From JBCDCP01 sp039181495 (GTDB taxonomy: Bacteria > Pseudomonadota > Alphaproteobacteria > Rhizobiales > Tepidamorphaceae): a stretch of DNA of 23,527 bases. The translations under genes were made by a program, and so were the position numbers. Under the pieces are notes generated by a model. It made no database searches. It was not told where the DNA came from and saw nothing but the letters and a program-made list of their open reading frames with translations. The DNA lies in assembly GCA_039181495.1 (NCBI GenBank), contig JBCDCP010000037.1, positions 1-23,527 of the forward strand, in the 5' to 3' direction. Shown in pieces: positions 22,299 to 23,527 of the stretch. Each line of letters opens with the position of its first letter. Positions within the stretch are counted from its first letter, which is position 1.

Positions 22299-23036
22299 AT
22301 GACTGATAGCTCTGCAGAAAACGAAAGTCTCTTCGCCCGGTGGTCAAAACGCCGCAAGGCTGTGGCCGAGCACGAAGCTGCAGAACGAGAGGAGGCATCC
22401 GCTGCCGATGTGGCAGTCCTTAGGCAAGCTGGCACTGAGGGTGAGCCCCCAGCAGAAGCGGAAGAAACCGACGAACAGGCGCTTGAGCGCCTGGGCCTGC
22501 CCGACCCTGACACGCTCGAGGAAGGCGACGATTTCTCAGCCTTCATGGGATCGGCGATCCCGACACGGTTACGTAATCGCGCCTTGCGCCGACTGTGGCT
22601 GACCAACCCGGTGCTCGCCAATCTCGACGAACTCGTCGACTATGGTGAGGACTTCACGGACGCTGCGACCGTGATCGAGAACCTGCAAACAGCCTATCAA
22701 GTTGGTCGTGGATTTCTCACTGAAGAAGAACAAGCCGGCGACGGCGATTCGGCTGAGGAAGACGACACAGCGGCGTCTGCCGACCTTGAGGCAACGACCG
22801 AGCCGCAATCGGAAGATGCCCCAACCGAAGATACTGGACTGAGCAGCGAACCGCCGACGGACATTGCGGCCGAAAAAGAAACTGACCAGCCCCAACCTGT
22901 CGAAGCCGTTGAAAGTGCAGCTGACGCTATTCCCCCTCCAATGAAGTCGGGTGATATCGCCGAAACCGGCGACAACGCGACTGAATACGACGCCAAACCG
23001 AAATCGAGAATGCGTTTTCGGTTCGATAGCGCGTGA
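22299..23036 (+). CDS. DUF3306 family protein, formate dehydrogenase cluster
   Basis: The 245-residue protein has a conserved N-terminal half: SLFARWSKRRKAV, then LGLPDPDTLEEGDDFSAFM and IPTRLRNRALRRLWLTNPV followed by DELVDYGEDF, the DUF3306 layout. The second half (from about residue 140) is acidic, low in complexity and rich in Glu, Asp, Ala and Pro, so probably disordered. It ends in a basic tail, KPKSRMRFRFDSA. It is the second gene of the plus-strand operon, 13 bases after DUF3305. Function unknown; the context ties it to molybdenum or tungsten formate dehydrogenase. Confidence 0.85.
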   Translation: MTDSSAENESLFARWSKRRKAVAEHEAAEREEASAADVAVLRQAGTEGEPPAEAEETDEQALERLGLPDPDTLEEGDDFSAFMGSAIPTRLRNRALRRLWLTNPVLANLDELVDYGEDFTDAATVIENLQTAYQVGRGFLTEEEQAGDGDSAEEDDTAASADLEATTEPQSEDAPTEDTGLSSEPPTDIAAEKETDQPQPVEAVESAADAIPPPMKSGDIAETGDNATEYDAKPKSRMRFRFDSA

Positions 23037-23140
23037 AATCTCCCGGATTTTCGGGCCCTCCAAACACCACCACACACTCACCGCCGTCTAGACGATGGTC
23101 GTATAGGCAGAACCCCTAATGTTATCTGTGCTGGCTACAG

Positions 23141-23169
23141 TTGAGAGTAATTCCAAGAATAATTAAAAA
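23141..23169 (+). promoter_or_regulatory. Candidate promoter of the TorD-like gene
   Basis: TTGAGA (23141-23146), 17 bases, then TAAAAA (23164-23169) in an AT-rich patch of the 179-base gap after DUF3306. It would give a leader of about 40 bases. The -10 is weak, so the call is tentative. Confidence 0.35.
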
Positions 23170-23215
23170 CAGACTCAAAAAAGACGTGATCGACGGGAGG
23201 GGAACGACAGGCAGC

Positions 23216-23527
23216 ATGCAGACAGCCACCGATCCGGCAATGAACGAATCCACCACGCTGCCACAGCTTCCCGAAGAGGAACGTCTTCGGGCAGATTTGT
23301 ATGATTTTCTGTCAGGCCTTCTTGCAGGAGCGCCCGACGACGAGAAGCTGGAAGCGATTGCCCGGCTCGAGCCGGGCGCGGGTGCTGTCGGACAAACAAT
23401 CCACACGTTGGCGCGCATGGCATCGACGTTCAGCGCCCATCAAATCGACCGCGAGTATCATGACCTGTTCATCGGGCTGAGCCGCGGCGAGCTTCTTCCT
23501 TTTGGCAGCTACTATTTGACCGGCTTC
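23216..23527 (+). CDS. TorD-family molybdoenzyme chaperone, partial (runs off the right edge)
   Basis: An open reading frame from ATG 23216 runs 104 codons to the end of the window without a stop. The product starts MQTATDPAMNESTTLPQLPE, and continues with ERLRADLYDFLSGLLAGAPD, IDREYHDLFIGLSRGEL and LPFGSYYLTGF. YHDLFIG and the YYLTGF end are typical of TorD/DmsD-type chaperones, which bind the Tat signal of molybdopterin enzymes and hold them until cofactor is inserted. GGGAGGGG lies about 15 bases before the ATG, so an in-frame GTG at 23186 or ATG 23240 cannot be excluded. It predicts a Tat-exported formate dehydrogenase immediately to the right. Confidence 0.82.
   Translation, partial: MQTATDPAMNESTTLPQLPEEERLRADLYDFLSGLLAGAPDDEKLEAIARLEPGAGAVGQTIHTLARMASTFSAHQIDREYHDLFIGLSRGELLPFGSYYLTGF

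Noticed and set aside
21461..22621. Minus-strand frame of 386 codons across the DUF3305/DUF3306 genes
   Set aside because: Both plus-strand genes match known families in this cluster. The minus-strand translation is low in recognisable motifs and is best seen as an antisense shadow.
23042..23055. CCCG-N6-CGGG hairpin after DUF3306 as terminator
   Set aside because: The stem is only four bases and has no T-run after it; transcription may well continue into the TorD-like gene.

Overview
The window looks like a chromosomal segment of an alphaproteobacterium. This rests on high GC with AT-rich gaps between genes, a perfect CtrA-type box (TTAA-N7-TTAA) flanked by GANTC sites, a stand-alone Lrp/AsnC ligand-binding protein, and a formate-dehydrogenase-type accessory cluster (DUF6505, ligase-like protein, Mrp, DUF6494, ferredoxin, DUF3305, DUF3306, TorD) whose layout I know from this class. 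Genus cannot be read from the sequence. I see no insertion sequences, phage genes, CRISPR arrays, rRNA or tRNA.

Layout. 1-1849: a FadL-type outer-membrane porin on the minus strand, with two minus-strand hairpin terminators after it and a 368-base upstream gap rich in inverted repeats. 1850-5302: a minus-strand thiamine salvage operon, thiM-thiE-thiD, continuing without a real gap into a Tat-exported TRAP solute-binding protein; no TPP riboswitch is visible. 5437-9537: an Lrp-type small protein, a convergent DMT-family exporter, two receiver-domain proteins in tandem (the second behind the CtrA box) and a HisC-like aminotransferase.

9625-13819 is the most unusual block. A minus-strand operon (DUF2182 membrane protein, DUF1326 cysteine-motif protein, DmdA-like GcvT-family methyltransferase) is divergent from a three-gene plus-strand operon. 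That operon encodes a nitrile hydratase/thiocyanate hydrolase-type enzyme with its beta subunit split in two, in the order described for scnB-scnA-scnC, and with the cobalt-type CTLCSC metal motif.

13820-16187 is a tungstate ABC importer (tupB-tupC-tupA). It has a strong Shine-Dalgarno that fixes a GTG start and a structured leader that may be a molybdenum/tungsten-cofactor-type RNA element. 16505-23527 is the accessory cluster: a minus-strand operon (four-cluster ferredoxin, DUF6494, Mrp/NBP35 ATPase, ligase-like protein without the catalytic lysine, DUF6505) divergent from DUF3305, DUF3306 and a TorD chaperone cut by the window edge. A Mo- or W-dependent formate dehydrogenase is expected just past the right edge, and the Tup importer next door would feed it.

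Functional calls rest on reading translated sequences and motifs from memory of the families. No database search was run.
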